Assembly (NCBI GenBank): GCA_035772405.1
Contig: JAYKKM010000226.1
Location: 1,054,001-1,118,000 of the forward strand
Reading direction: 5' to 3'
Source: Chrysogorgia sp. JL179-B06
Taxonomy: Eukaryota > Cnidaria > Anthozoa > Scleralcyonacea > Chrysogorgiidae
DNA length: 64,000 nucleotides
Shown piece after piece: positions 34,965-44,754 of this stretch. Each line of letters begins with the position of its first letter. Within the stretch, counting starts at the first letter, position 1. The position numbers and the translations under genes are program-made. A model generated the notes under the pieces. It made no database searches, had not been told where the DNA came from, and was given only the letters and a program-made list of their open reading frames with translations.

Positions 34965-35741
34965 ATGCAAACCGTCGAAATGCAAAGGTCAAAGGGATTT
35001 TTCTTAACTTTACCTAGCAATAGTTGTTTGACCACATTCCCTTCAAATACTGTCGCCAATTTTACGGTGAAACTCCCCGAATCCATTTCCTTGGAAGGTG
35101 ACTGGGAAGTAGCGTTAGTGGAAATGTTATATTCACATACCTGGAGCACAATACGAGAGGGGAATCAACAAACATTTTTGTATAGGCTGGGCGAGACTGA
35201 AAAAGGTTATGCGACCGGGATTATTGACAGCGGTCATTATAACACCGTTGCTGATGTCGTGCAAGCCTTAAACCGTTGCATAACGAAAGAGGCAAAAGAA
35301 AAGATAAAATTTTCATACGTTCGAAACAAGCAGAAAGTGAGAGTTGATGTTCCTAAAGGAGGTCTCGTTTTGCTGAATGGTGATATAGCCAGCACGCTGG
35401 GGTTTGACCAAGATACACTGATTGAGAAGAAAACGATTAGTCCTTATGTTGCTGATATCAACGGTGGATTTTCCACAATGTTTGTGTACTGCAATCTAGT
35501 GAGCGACCAAATAGTAGGTGATAAACGGGTCCCTTTACTTCGCACTGTTAATATCGAAGGAAAATATGGCGATAGTATTACAAAAACTTACCAGAATCCT
35601 TTCTATATACCTGTTGGAGTCAAAAACTTTGAGACGGTCGAAATTGATATAAGTGACGGCTCTGGAAGACGAGTTCCATTCCAGTACGGGCGCTCGATCT
35701 GTACACTTCATCTCAGACCAAATCACTCCATTCATTTTTGA
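34965..35741 (+). CDS. penton-like minor capsid protein (putative)
   Basis: 258 aa. It opens with a segment typical of this family in animal adintovirus-like elements: GFFLTLPSNSCLTTFPSNTV then FTVKLPESISLEGDWEVALV. It is rich in beta-strand pattern and lacks membrane segments or known enzymatic motifs. Length and position directly before the core-like and major capsid genes fit the single-jelly-roll penton (minor capsid) protein; the assignment rests on context and family memory rather than a diagnostic motif. It ends 4 bases before the next ATG. Confidence 0.6.
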   Translation: MQTVEMQRSKGFFLTLPSNSCLTTFPSNTVANFTVKLPESISLEGDWEVALVEMLYSHTWSTIREGNQQTFLYRLGETEKGYATGIIDSGHYNTVADVVQALNRCITKEAKEKIKFSYVRNKQKVRVDVPKGGLVLLNGDIASTLGFDQDTLIEKKTISPYVADINGGFSTMFVYCNLVSDQIVGDKRVPLLRTVNIEGKYGDSITKTYQNPFYIPVGVKNFETVEIDISDGSGRRVPFQYGRSICTLHLRPNHSIHF

Positions 35742-35745
35742 GAAA

Positions 35746-36192
35746 ATGAAAACTTGGCAAAGAGGAGGCGCTTTACCCATGTTTGTCGGAGCGCGAGTAC
35801 AAAGAGGATATGGAAGGTTTCGTACACAACGCGGCAATGGTTTGGGTGGTATTTTAAAAAAGTTGTTTCGTAGCGCAGTACCATTTTTAATTCGAGGAGG
35901 GAAAGCAATTGGCCGACAGGTATTAAAGGCTGGTATTAACGTTGGAGAGGATGTGCTGGCGGGAAAAAATGCGAAAACTGCCGCGCAGACCCGTCTGAAA
36001 GAGGCGGTCGGTAGTATTACAAAGAAGGCAATTAATCGCGCGAAAGAACAACAAAGTACTCAAACTGGCAAAGGTCGCGGTACAAAACGACGTGCAAAAA
36101 ATAAACCTGCCACTTTGAAGAAATCTCGCAAAGCAAACACTCCTAAATCAAAGCGCAAGAAACAAGAACATAACGATATATTCCGAATATAA
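35746..36192 (+). CDS. basic virion core/pVI-like protein
   Basis: 148 aa from the first ATG (35746). The N-terminal third is Gly/Arg-rich (RVQRGYGRFRTQRGNGLGG), followed by an amphipathic helix with alternating hydrophobic residues (ILKKLFRSAVPFLI). The C-terminal half is extremely basic (TGKGRGTKRRAKNKP and KKSRKANTPKSKRKK). That layout resembles the adenovirus pX/pVI-type minor virion proteins that condense DNA or disrupt membranes. It sits between the penton-like and major capsid genes, two bases before the latter. Confidence 0.6.
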   Translation: MKTWQRGGALPMFVGARVQRGYGRFRTQRGNGLGGILKKLFRSAVPFLIRGGKAIGRQVLKAGINVGEDVLAGKNAKTAAQTRLKEAVGSITKKAINRAKEQQSTQTGKGRGTKRRAKNKPATLKKSRKANTPKSKRKKQEHNDIFRI

Positions 36193-36194
36193 AC

Positions 36195-37529
36195 ATGCTG
36201 AAAGCCGTGCACGATGAGTCTGAAGGTTGCAACAAAAGCGAACTTGACCTATTTACAGTTCCGCCTACGCAAGTTACGGTTGAAAAAAGTACATTTGTCG
36301 ATTATTACCCTGTATCTACATTGGGTGAAGATTCCGCCCCAATCGAGTTTTATGTCCCTGGCAATGGCGAAGATTACCTCGACCCAAGTCGCATGCAACT
36401 CTATGTCAAAGCCAAAATTAAAACTGCAGGTGGTGGTGACATAGGTGGGACAGCCGCAGTCGGCCCACAGAACTTATTCCTGCAATCACTGTTTAGTCAA
36501 GTGAATGTTTCGCTCAACGACAAACTTATTACACCAAGTTCCGCCACTTACGCCTATCGTGCAATGATCGAAACACTTCTAAATTTTGGGCCCGCTGCGA
36601 AAAAATCACAGTTGACCACGAGTCTGTACTACAAAGATACACCTGGCAAAATGAACGCTGTTGATCCCAATGCCGAAGTTGCTGATGCCAACATGGGATT
36701 AAAACTCCGTAATAGATTTACAAGAACGAGTAAGAGTTGTGACATGTCTGGACCATTGCACGCCGACATTTGCTTTCAAGAACGCTTGATTATACCTGGA
36801 GTGGCCATAAAAGTGAAACTGGTCAGAAGCAAACCTGAATTCTGTTTGGTTGCGGGCGGGGATGACCCAGCCTACAAAGTGCTTATTGAACAAGCTGTGC
36901 TCCGCGTCCGTCGCGTGACGGTGAGCCCTACGCTTCGTTTGGATCACGAGAAATACCTAGATAAAACGACAGCCAAATATCCACTATCGAGAGTTGAAGT
37001 GAAACCTATTGCTATCCCTCAGGGGCTTTTGTCCTTGGACAGAGAGAACGTGTTTCTTGGTGTTTTACCAAAGCGTGTGGTCATCGCTCTCGTCAACAGC
37101 GCGGCATTTCATGGCAGTTATGTGGAAAACGCGTTCAACTTTCACCATTACAAAGTCACCCAAGTCAGTTTATCTGTAAATGGAGATACTCGCAAACCTA
37201 TTCAAGTGAAATTCGAAACTAACGGTGAAGGGGAGTACATTCGAGGTTTCGACACATTGTTTTCCGGGATGGATAAAATGTATGCAGACGCCGGAAACCT
37301 TATCAGTCGCGAGGACTATGGCAAAGGGTACGCTCTTTACGCTCTAGATCTCACTCCGGATCTCTCAAGCTCTGAACATTTCAACCCTGTTCAAACTGGA
37401 AACATACGTCTAAGTATTCAGTTCGCACAAGCCCTGCCACATACAGTGACCTGTTTGGTTTACGCCGAGTTCGAAAGTCTTATTGAAATTGACAAGAGCA
37501 GAAACATCATCTTTGATTTTAGCACATGA
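36195..37529 (+). CDS. major capsid protein (double-jelly-roll, hexon-like)
   Basis: 444 aa. It contains the family block DYYPVSTLGEDSAPIEFYVP, then DYLDPSRMQLYVKAKI and QNLFLQSLFSQVNVSLNDK, and further on VFLGVLPKRVVIALVNS and GSYVENAFNFHHYKVTQVSL. These are hallmark stretches of the Polinton/adintovirus major capsid protein (the family often labelled F54H12.2-like in animal genomes). Two jelly-roll halves are inferred. The stop overlaps the protease start (ATGA at 37526-37529), indicating coupled expression. The gene is intact. Confidence 0.82.
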   Translation: MLKAVHDESEGCNKSELDLFTVPPTQVTVEKSTFVDYYPVSTLGEDSAPIEFYVPGNGEDYLDPSRMQLYVKAKIKTAGGGDIGGTAAVGPQNLFLQSLFSQVNVSLNDKLITPSSATYAYRAMIETLLNFGPAAKKSQLTTSLYYKDTPGKMNAVDPNAEVADANMGLKLRNRFTRTSKSCDMSGPLHADICFQERLIIPGVAIKVKLVRSKPEFCLVAGGDDPAYKVLIEQAVLRVRRVTVSPTLRLDHEKYLDKTTAKYPLSRVEVKPIAIPQGLLSLDRENVFLGVLPKRVVIALVNSAAFHGSYVENAFNFHHYKVTQVSLSVNGDTRKPIQVKFETNGEGEYIRGFDTLFSGMDKMYADAGNLISREDYGKGYALYALDLTPDLSSSEHFNPVQTGNIRLSIQFAQALPHTVTCLVYAEFESLIEIDKSRNIIFDFST

Positions 37530-38041
37530 ATACGGCCGCAATAAACGAAATCCTTAGAACCGACGTTTTGGTACGAAAGGTTTTTGGGGGTGTATACGCA
37601 TCCGACAAGCTGCCCGAACACGTCGACAAGTATCCGAAAGCATATGTGGCAAACGTGGACTCAAGTGATCGACCTGGCAGTCATTGGGTGGCGTTTTATT
37701 TCACTAGCTCTGAAAAAGGAGAGTTTTTTGACTCATTGGGACAGAACCCAAAAATCTATGCACCGACTTTTGTATCATTCCTTGGTAGAAACTGTTCTCA
37801 ATGGACATATAATCACCGTACATTACAATCGCCGTTTTCCAATGTGTGCGGACAATATTGTATTTATTATTTAGTATATCGTTGTAGAAAAATAGAAATG
37901 AGTGTTATCGCGCACAAATTTACCAACAATCTTGTAAACAATGATTACTTAGTTGCCGAGTTTGTAAGAACACATTTTACTTTGTCCGCGCCTCGTGGGT
38001 CTAGTCAGAAAGCAGTTGCCAAATACTCGACACGTGTGTAA
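37526..38041 (+). CDS. adenain-type cysteine protease
   Basis: 171 aa, close to the usual length of the adenovirus maturation protease. His53 (GSHWVAFYF), Asp69 (FFDSLG), Gln101 and Cys108 (VCGQYCIYY) supply the catalytic set. The Q-x6-C spacing equals that of adenain, and the Asp-x-Leu-Gly block is the acidic member. It would cleave capsid precursors during maturation. It overlaps the major capsid gene by four bases and is the last plus-strand gene before the convergent polymerase. Confidence 0.85.
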   Translation: MNTAAINEILRTDVLVRKVFGGVYASDKLPEHVDKYPKAYVANVDSSDRPGSHWVAFYFTSSEKGEFFDSLGQNPKIYAPTFVSFLGRNCSQWTYNHRTLQSPFSNVCGQYCIYYLVYRCRKIEMSVIAHKFTNNLVNNDYLVAEFVRTHFTLSAPRGSSQKAVAKYSTRV

Positions 38042-38995
38042 ATGGTTAAAAGTGAATTTAATTACAATTATTAAAAAAAAGAATACATCAGTTGTTATTG
38101 TCGTACCGTTTTCACACTCTCTAACTATTTACACTAAGTTTCTATAATTATATAACACACGATAATTCTAAGCAAAGATGCTTGCGTACACACCAAAAAA
38201 GTTTCAATAATAAGTGTCGTTTGTTTCGGTATATGAACAACTATCATAAGGTCTAGCGACAAAACTGTCCCATAATTCTACTACTAATTAAGTCGGTGTA
38301 AAATCTTGAGTACGATAAAAAAATTCTATTTATTATTATTATTATTTGTTATTTATTATTTTTTTTTTTAAAAACCTGTCACGTTGTTCATATACTGAAA
38401 CAAAAGAAAGTCGAGAGCAATGAAGGAATCCTAACCTACCCAGCGACCGTTTAAGGGTTGTTTATATGAACCGAGCTAATTATTTTGACGAAGTTTTTAT
38501 CACGGCATGCATCCAAAATGATATTTCAAAGCAGAACTGGTTTAGTTTGTCTGTATAGGAAGAGCCTAAAGTTAATTCGAAATGATCTTTTCGTGACATA
38601 AACTCAACCGGCTAGCTCGACTCGTATAAACAACCCTTACTTAAAATATTAAGGTATATGTGTATGCCTACACTTCTTCGTTTTCCCCCATGTGGGATAT
38701 CAATATAAAATAAATTAATACGCATGCGCCGTTTGGGTGAAGTCAGTTGCGCATCATCAGATATGTAGTAAACACTGCCCACCAAACTAACACGCTATGT
38801 TGTATGGAAAACATAGTTATTTTTTCGATATATGGACAACTAGCGTGCATATATGCTTCAAATATATATTAGAAGAAAGGGAATTCTCCCGACACAGTGC
38901 TATATATTCATGTTAATTTTGTATAACAACTAGAAAGTTTATAGATAACCAGCTCAGTTGCCCATATACTGAAAAATAAAACTATCCTTTGCCTC
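38042..38995. repeat. intergenic region with three successive inverted-repeat units
   Basis: No gene. Arms at 38219-38241/38383-38405 (TTGTTTCGGTATATGAACAA and complement), 38452-38478/38613-38639 (AAGGGTTGTTTATATGAACC and complement) and 38816-38842/38956-38982 (TTTTTTCGATATATGGACAA and complement) form three hairpins of about 165-190 bp. All six arms share a GTTG(T/C)(T/C)CATATA-like core. The region separates the plus-strand capsid block from the minus-strand polymerase. Transcription termination, replication start, or small nested MITEs are all possible. Confidence 0.6.
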
Positions 38996-40171
38996 TTAAA
39001 TATCTAAATACGTGGTACTGACGCCATCCTCCAAAACCTTACGCTTCCCATAAAAATACGAAAAGGCATTCTTCACCTGCGTGTAAGTAAATATAGCATT
39101 GCCCTTGACACGAAAACCTCTGTTTGTCGCGGAGCTTGTGGCCTTGCTGCGAATGACACGCAAATAGGTGTCTTTGTCGATCGCATTCGTTCGCTTATTT
39201 ACCCCCTTGCAACTATACTTCGCCTTCGAGTCGTTGAAACAAAAATACATCTTACTGCACAAACTTATAATCCCATCCCCTTCAAACTCGGTCTTAAATA
39301 ATCCTGGGGTACGTTTATCGAAAGCCCTAACTTCATCGTCATAGTCTCGGGGAAACCAAGCAAATTTCTCCCGTTCGTATTCAGCTCGGAGTTCCGGTTT
39401 GACCAAAGCGTCAACACTTTCACCGGAAAGTGCCACGTATGCAGAGTCAGTATCCATTTCGCAGTACTCGAAATCAGAGCGGTCAAGAAATTTGTCCATA
39501 AAATCGAAATATAATTGGAGCATGCGGAGTTTCGCGTATTGGTATACGAAAAAGCCAATTTGGATTGGCAAATCCATTTTGATCGTCTTTTTTGTTCGGC
39601 TTATTTCATAAAAATTTTCGTCCAAAATGTCCAGTTTGCGAAAATGTGAATCGTTCACAGCTAAACCAACGCTGGTTTCGTCGCAATACTTGATGTCGAG
39701 GTATTTTTCTTTGTTTGTTAGCGTTCGACCGTAAGCGGAATTTCCAAAGAGTTTCATCGTTTCGGCGATAATTGCTGTCGAGGGATCACGATCCCCTTGG
39801 CGACGCGCGTTGCTAACATCGTTCGCAAAACCTTCAAAACACTTTTTAGGAACATATTCCACTACCTCGTATATTTCCGTGACCTCTAAACCGTGTTCTA
39901 AGTACCAACGTAACAGCGGCGTTGTTAATAGTATCTTATTGCCAAACATGCTGCCGATTAAACCTCGTCTTGGTTTCGTATTTAATTTATTTTGGGTGAC
40001 AAAGTTTTGCATATGTTCTCCAATGGCTTCAAAAGGTATGTCGACATTTTTAAAAATAGGGCACATTTCTGAAAATTTGTCCTTCTTGTTATCGGGAACC
40101 CTAATGTCGCATTCCACAACACCGAACAATTGCTCGTTTTTGACCTGTGTTAGGATATCCGAAACAGTCAT
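38996..40171 (-). pseudogene. protein-primed DNA polymerase B, C-terminal fragment
   Basis: 391 codons including palm motif B (MKLFGNSAYGRTL) and motif C (YCEMDTDSAYVAL, the DTDS metal-binding site), and the thumb region to the stop at 38996. The upstream portion is in another frame (40168-40752); the two overlap by ATGA, so a one-base frame change separates them. Polintons and adintoviruses replicate with this enzyme. Together the pieces are far shorter than the usual 1000-plus residues: the exonuclease and terminal regions are missing, so replication by this copy is unlikely. Confidence 0.8.
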
Positions 40172-40752
40172 AGCTGTTCGACCTGACAGTATTCTTCAAG
40201 AAACGTCCTCAAACGCTCGTCCGTCTTGCGCATGTTTTTGTATTCGCATTCCCAAATTTCTGTTACGATATAACCGCGTTCCTCTAAATACCGTTTTCTC
40301 TGCATAGTCCGTTCGTAAAGGACGGTCATTTGAACACCGCACCTTTCATTAACATCGTTCGGATTCAATTCGCATGGATGACCATGCCAATAACACCCCT
40401 GAAATTCAAATATTGTCCTATTCTCAACATCAAAACCGTCAACGAGGTACCGTCCAATGCGTTGTTCTCCTCGGTTATGGGCGTGAGCGATATTTAGGCC
40501 GTCGCGGTACGCTAAGAAGTCTAACCACTCAATACTCCATTTATTGTAATACTCTTGTCTCTTAAATCCGTTTTCTTTCTTTCGCCTAACGTAATAGCTG
40601 CAGGGCATCTTTTCGGCCATGGCCCAAAGATAAAGTGCATTGGCGTCGGCACCCCAAATCCGTTTGCATGGTTTCCCTGAACATTGATGAACTGAATATA
40701 TAATTTTGTATTCTAATTTCTTGTATAATAAATGTTTTCTCCTACTATACAT
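40168..40752 (-). pseudogene. protein-primed DNA polymerase B, middle fragment
   Basis: 194 codons from ATG 40752. It carries palm motif A (GADANALYLWAM, equivalent to DxxSLYP) and the insert typical of animal Polinton polymerases (GCYWHGHPC and RKRYLEERGYIVTEIWECEY). It ends in TGA overlapping the next fragment. Upstream, 40753-40925 on the same strand holds only a short Cys/His segment (FCFKCGNVSFTNYGIHKHLL) in another frame after an A-rich run, perhaps a relic of the polymerase's zinc-finger-like region. Confidence 0.7.
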
Positions 40753-40893
40753 TTGTATACGTGTCTTTTTTTTTTTCTTATTGGGACGTCAACGGCGCAT
40801 GCGAGTAAGTGTTTATGTATCCCATAATTTGTAAAGGATACATTCCCACATTTAAAACAGAAACTTTTGCGATTATCCCTACGAATCGATATG

Positions 40894-41004
40894 GACATAA
40901 TTTTTGATGAGTTAAAACGACACAACGTTGCTATCGATAGAGATACACTATCCTATAATATTCAAACATGTCTTAGCAAACATCGACACCTATTTGATAG
41001 ACTA
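40894..41004 (+). pseudogene. diverged second start of the Bcl-2-like gene, cut at the repeat junction
   Basis: The frame MDIIFDELKRHNVAIDRDTL and onward aligns with the start of the right-arm Bcl-2-like protein (QTIWDELRRNNIEIDKTTL): E-L-(K/R)-R-(H/N)-N-(V/I)-x-I-D-(R/K)-x-T-L are shared. Homology stops exactly where the right inverted repeat begins (41005), after which the frame runs into antisense integrase. It is a paralogue from a related element or an older end of this one. Confidence 0.5.
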
Positions 41005-42052
41005 AAACTTAGCTGGATAATTTTTCCAACTCACAAAGTGTTGTTTACGACCGTTTCTCGTTCTCGTCTGCAGAATGCGATCCACGCGATAAACATTATC
41101 TTTTTTTGTGACTCGCTGTAGCTCATGTTCGTAGAAAGTACCACCAAGTACTTCTCCGTCGAAGTCTTTCAGTTTGTACACGGGTGGGTGTCGTGGAACT
41201 TGTTCGGTGATAGTAAAATTCTCTTCTGTCCAACCTTGATTGTATGCTTTTTCAAACACTCTACGCATCTTACTAATTTTCACCAGATCACCCACTTTAA
41301 ATTTGAATTTGATTTTTTTCTGCTTTTCTCCATATAAAGTTTGTCTTACTCGATATTCGTTCTCTCTGGTAACATTGGCCGGTATCTCTTTAATCGAGCG
41401 GTGATAACTGTGGTTGTACGCAAAAACCAAATCTTGTAATACGTCAATATAACGCGTGGTGTTGTTGGCCGTAAAATAACGGTAAATCTTTTGTTTCAAC
41501 GTTCTGATAAATCTCTCGGCTATGCTCGCTTTCGTGTCAGTGTTTGCCGTGAAAAAGTGAATGTTGAATTGTCGCATAAGATTTCGAAATGAGGCGTTTA
41601 AATACTCTGTTCCGTGATCGGTGTGAAGATATTTTGGCACGCGTCCCTCCTCCAATATATCACGAAACGCACGCGCAACAACAGGTCCTGTTTTGTTCTT
41701 CAGGGGTCTCACCCATGCGTATTTTGAAAAAACAGTCGATGCAAACCAATACAAATCTATAATTGTCATTATACGAACTCAAAGATTGAAAATCGGCCAA
41801 ATCGGATTCAAACTGGTCGTCAATACCCCCAACAAATACTCTGTTTCGCGGGAAGTTTTTACGCACAGGTTTATGTAGAGAGTACGTCTCCTGAGCGCGT
41901 ACCCACTCACGAACATGTTTTCGTATCAGTTTTATCTTGTCTTTACTAGCATCTTTCGCCGCACGAAAAAGTTTTTCGACACCGCTAAAACTATCTTGGT
42001 GTTTCGGGTCGTAGTATATTTTCTTCAGGAGTTGTTGTCTCTTCTTTTCCAT
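41005..42052 (-). pseudogene. integrase, right copy: frameshifted and 3'-truncated
   Basis: It is the same gene as 33856-34941. A run of six T (five in the left copy) after the codons for CIDC, near 41731, shifts the frame between the catalytic Asp region and the rest. The downstream part (YAWVRPLK to the chromodomain) is open in another frame to 41002. The chromodomain is cut at KNYPAKF by the repeat edge. Two substitutions distinguish the N-terminal part (ASFSG to DSFSG, KLTRK to KLIRK). Confidence 0.8.
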
Positions 42053-42173
42053 CAAGTTCCGATTGAACAATTACAACACTTCCACCGCAACACGTACAGA
42101 GACACCGTATCCGTTTAAAAATATCTGTCAGTTTCACACTAGGGATTATTGGTTTTCCAAAACACTGACCCAT
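41991..42173 (-). CDS. small MG/Cys-rich protein, right copy
   Basis: 60 aa, identical to the left copy at 33735-33917 except for the last residue (Arg instead of Ser). It retains MGQCFGKP and CLCTCCGG and the overlap with the integrase start. The shared upstream module and TATATAAG are also present. Confidence 0.5.
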   Translation of the reverse strand: MGQCFGKPIIPSVKLTDIFKRIRCLCTCCGGSVVIVQSELDGKEETTTPEENILRPETPR

Positions 42174-42647
42174 CTTGTCATGTCAAACAATGGCGAGAAA
42201 TGAGTCGAGGTGAAACACGACTAGGTGTTTTAAGGACTCGAATTTCAACTGAACTTATATAGACAAATCCTTATGATTGTTTCGTCGTCAGAATATCGTT
42301 AGCCGATAAGTCGCTGAACCCACGCAAACCCTGATGACCTTTTAATGAGTTTTCCATTCAAACATATAATTAAGCAATATTCAAATTCAGGACGAAATAT
42401 TCAGATCAGGCCTTAGCAACGACCCACGCTTTTGCCCTTCGGGACCTCGAAAGTTCCGACGAAGAAACTTTATTTGCCAGTACGCAGAAAGCAAGAAAAA
42501 AAAAATACCAAAAAACAACAACAATTTTAACAGTTTGAATTTACTTTATTGTTTAAGGTATTTACACGTTTTGGTTCTTACAAATATCACACAGTCTCAG
42601 AGTTCTGTCTTTTTTGTGTTCGTCAGCCTAATTGTTGTCTAAAATAA

Positions 42648-43313
42648 TTATTTTATGTCCTCAGGCACCCATCCTTCCGTTAGGTTAGTGGGCATCGATA
42701 AGTTAGGTAGTTCTCCTATATACTCAGCGAAGGCATCGTTGGGATCTTCCCTCAGGCTTTGAAACGTAAGACCTGTGTCGGAGACCATGTAGCTGTACTG
42801 CGGTGGGTTGCTATACAAACAACCAACTTTCTCAACATGCTGGCGGTGCTCGTTGCGGTCTTCAATCGGTTTCCATTCAAAAAAACCACACGACGTTTCT
42901 TTTTGATTTGGACAACAGCAAAACAAACGGCCTTGGTTGTTTCCCTCTTTCTTGACTTTCCGAACGCGACAAATCAGTCCGTGTTGACATGTCGGTTTCG
43001 GATCTTCAACTCGATCGCCCCACTGCCAAAAGGAACAAGGATTCTCTCTACTACAGCAGACGAAGAAAGGTCTTCCAAAATTTGATTTCGCCGCGTCTTT
43101 CACAACTCGCATCTTAGCCGGTCTCTGGTGGACGTGACAGACTGGTCGCGGAGCTCCGTTTGTTCGCCACAGCAACAGAGCATTCTCGAAATAACCACGA
43201 TCTTGGTCTGGGCAAAAAAACTCACAGCTTTTCTCGTTCTTGTTGTCGCAAAGCCAAAACTTGCCATTCTTAGTTGTTACGAAAACTGCGGGTTCGCCGT
43301 GAAGACACTCCAT
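42648..43313 (-). CDS. triple GRF zinc-finger protein, right copy
   Basis: 221 aa, identical in sequence to the left copy (32595-33260), with the same TATAAAAG box upstream. Absolute identity over this length, including silent positions as far as I compared, points to recent duplication, gene conversion between arms, or arm copying during replication. Confidence 0.65.
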   Translation of the reverse strand: MECLHGEPAVFVTTKNGKFWLCDNKNEKSCEFFCPDQDRGYFENALLLWRTNGAPRPVCHVHQRPAKMRVVKDAAKSNFGRPFFVCCSRENPCSFWQWGDRVEDPKPTCQHGLICRVRKVKKEGNNQGRLFCCCPNQKETSCGFFEWKPIEDRNEHRQHVEKVGCLYSNPPQYSYMVSDTGLTFQSLREDPNDAFAEYIGELPNLSMPTNLTEGWVPEDIK

Positions 43314-43584
43314 CGTAACAATAAACACAACTATTAAATATTTACGAAACCCCCTACTTTTATAATGTTTGCCTATAGTAACAACAATCTTCGCAAGCGA
43401 GACAATAGAACAAGACCGGACTCGCGTGGCTCGCCATTGTGACGAAACTCATTAAAAACCGATTATCGGAAACAAGTCTGATCGACTTTAGGCAAGCGAT
43501 GAAAATACACTTTAATTTAATTTTATTCACTAATACATATTATTCGTAGTCAAAGCAGTCACTAAAATTAATATAACGCATGGT

Positions 43585-44172
43585 TCACATTCCCTTAACT
43601 CCAACGACCATCTTCCAATATCTTCTGAACGTAATGCGCGCTTTTTTAATGTCTGGTGGTTTCTGAATGTTTCTCTCGTTCATTTTTCGTTGCATCTCTC
43701 TCAGTACTTTCTGCACGTGAGGTAGCTCTTTCTCGGTGAACGAAAAGAGTTTCCCATCATAGATCTGCTTTAAACCACCGAACGTTTGGTCCCATTCGAA
43801 ATTATCAACGCCGATATTAAATCGCGTTTTGCCGTTAACATCGCTGGCAGAAAGATACGGTCTAACCAGGGCCCCTTCTTCTTCTAACAACGAGAACTTG
43901 ATGTCTTCAGTTAAGGTATCCTTCTCCTCAACAATCTCCACAAGCATCGGTATAAGGTCCAACATTTTTTCAAATACCGGCTCGGTTAATGTTATTCCTC
44001 TACCTTCCACTAGCAATTTGACTCCGTCTCTATCCGTAAACTCTTTGATACATACACGCATCTCTTGAAAGAACTGATCGGAATAGACGTAAACTTCCTT
44101 TGAACCACGTTTCTTTAGCAATATCGGTCTTTCGTGCACAAAGTTCATTGGAGTCGCAAAAATCTCGTCCAT
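43585..44172 (-). CDS. PC4-like protein, right copy
   Basis: 195 aa, the same as 31739-32323 except for one additional Glu codon in LLEEEGALV. The upstream module with ATTAAAAGGTCATTAGGCG is retained between this gene and the Bcl-2-like gene. Confidence 0.55.
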   Translation of the reverse strand: MDEIFATPMNFVHERPILLKKRGSKEVYVYSDQFFQEMRVCIKEFTDRDGVKLLVEGRGITLTEPVFEKMLDLIPMLVEIVEEKDTLTEDIKFSLLEEEGALVRPYLSASDVNGKTRFNIGVDNFEWDQTFGGLKQIYDGKLFSFTEKELPHVQKVLREMQRKMNERNIQKPPDIKKARITFRRYWKMVVGVKGM

Positions 44173-44355
44173 TGCTAGTTAACGTAAAACGCAGGCTTAT
44201 AATCGACGAAGCGAGTTCGAACCCACGCATTCGCCTAATGACCTTTTAATGAGTTTTTTCTCATTCAAACCTAATATTCAAATCAGGCGTAAAGTTGTTG
44301 AAGCACAGCAGACTAATGACTTTTTAATGTCTTGCTCTCTTTGGCCTTAGCAACT

Positions 44356-44754
44356 TTACAACATCCATAACGACAGCGTCGTTAATAAAACCGGCCAAGT
44401 CAGTCGCCTAAACCATGACAGTTTCTTCACCGGTTTATATTTTGTCAAGTCCACGCGTCTAAAAACTTCAACAGTTCTACCCACAGCTTCTCGAACTGTT
44501 TCGGAGTCACAAGAATCGCTAACTTTCCACACTAGTGTTAAATAAACAACGATTCTTCCAAAATGCACAACATCCATCTGTTGGTAAATATCGTGCAAAT
44601 TATTCGGCAAGTTATCTCCACTTATTTGAACGGCAAGATACTCATACAAGTCTTCATGCTCTCGAAGACATTCGTTCATATAAAAACATAAAGTAGTTTT
44701 GTCTATTTCGATATTATTTCTTCGCAATTCATCCCAAATCGTTTGCTCAGCCAT
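44356..44754 (-). CDS. Bcl-2-like tail-anchored protein, intact copy (putative)
   Basis: 132 aa from the first ATG (44754; the frame opens earlier only at a TTG). The N-terminal helix is QTIWDELRRNNIEIDK. The central VVHFGRIVVYLTLVWKV resembles the BH1 motif of the Bcl-2 family, whose core is (N/H)-(W/F)-G-R-(I/V)-V followed by a hydrophobic helix. The C-terminus is basic then hydrophobic (KKLSWFRRLTWPVLLTTLSL), like a mitochondrial/ER tail anchor. Size and mostly helical composition fit viral Bcl-2 proteins, which block host apoptosis. BH2 and BH3 are not clear by eye, so the call is tentative. It is the outermost gene of the right arm, transcribed inward. Confidence 0.5.
   Translation of the reverse strand: MAEQTIWDELRRNNIEIDKTTLCFYMNECLREHEDLYEYLAVQISGDNLPNNLHDIYQQMDVVHFGRIVVYLTLVWKVSDSCDSETVREAVGRTVEVFRRVDLTKYKPVKKLSWFRRLTWPVLLTTLSLWML

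Noticed and set aside
42759..43085. 108-residue open frame antisense to the zf-GRF gene in both arms (also 32823-33149)
   Set aside because: It is identical in both arms only because the arms are copies; it is a shadow of the zf-GRF gene with no features of its own.
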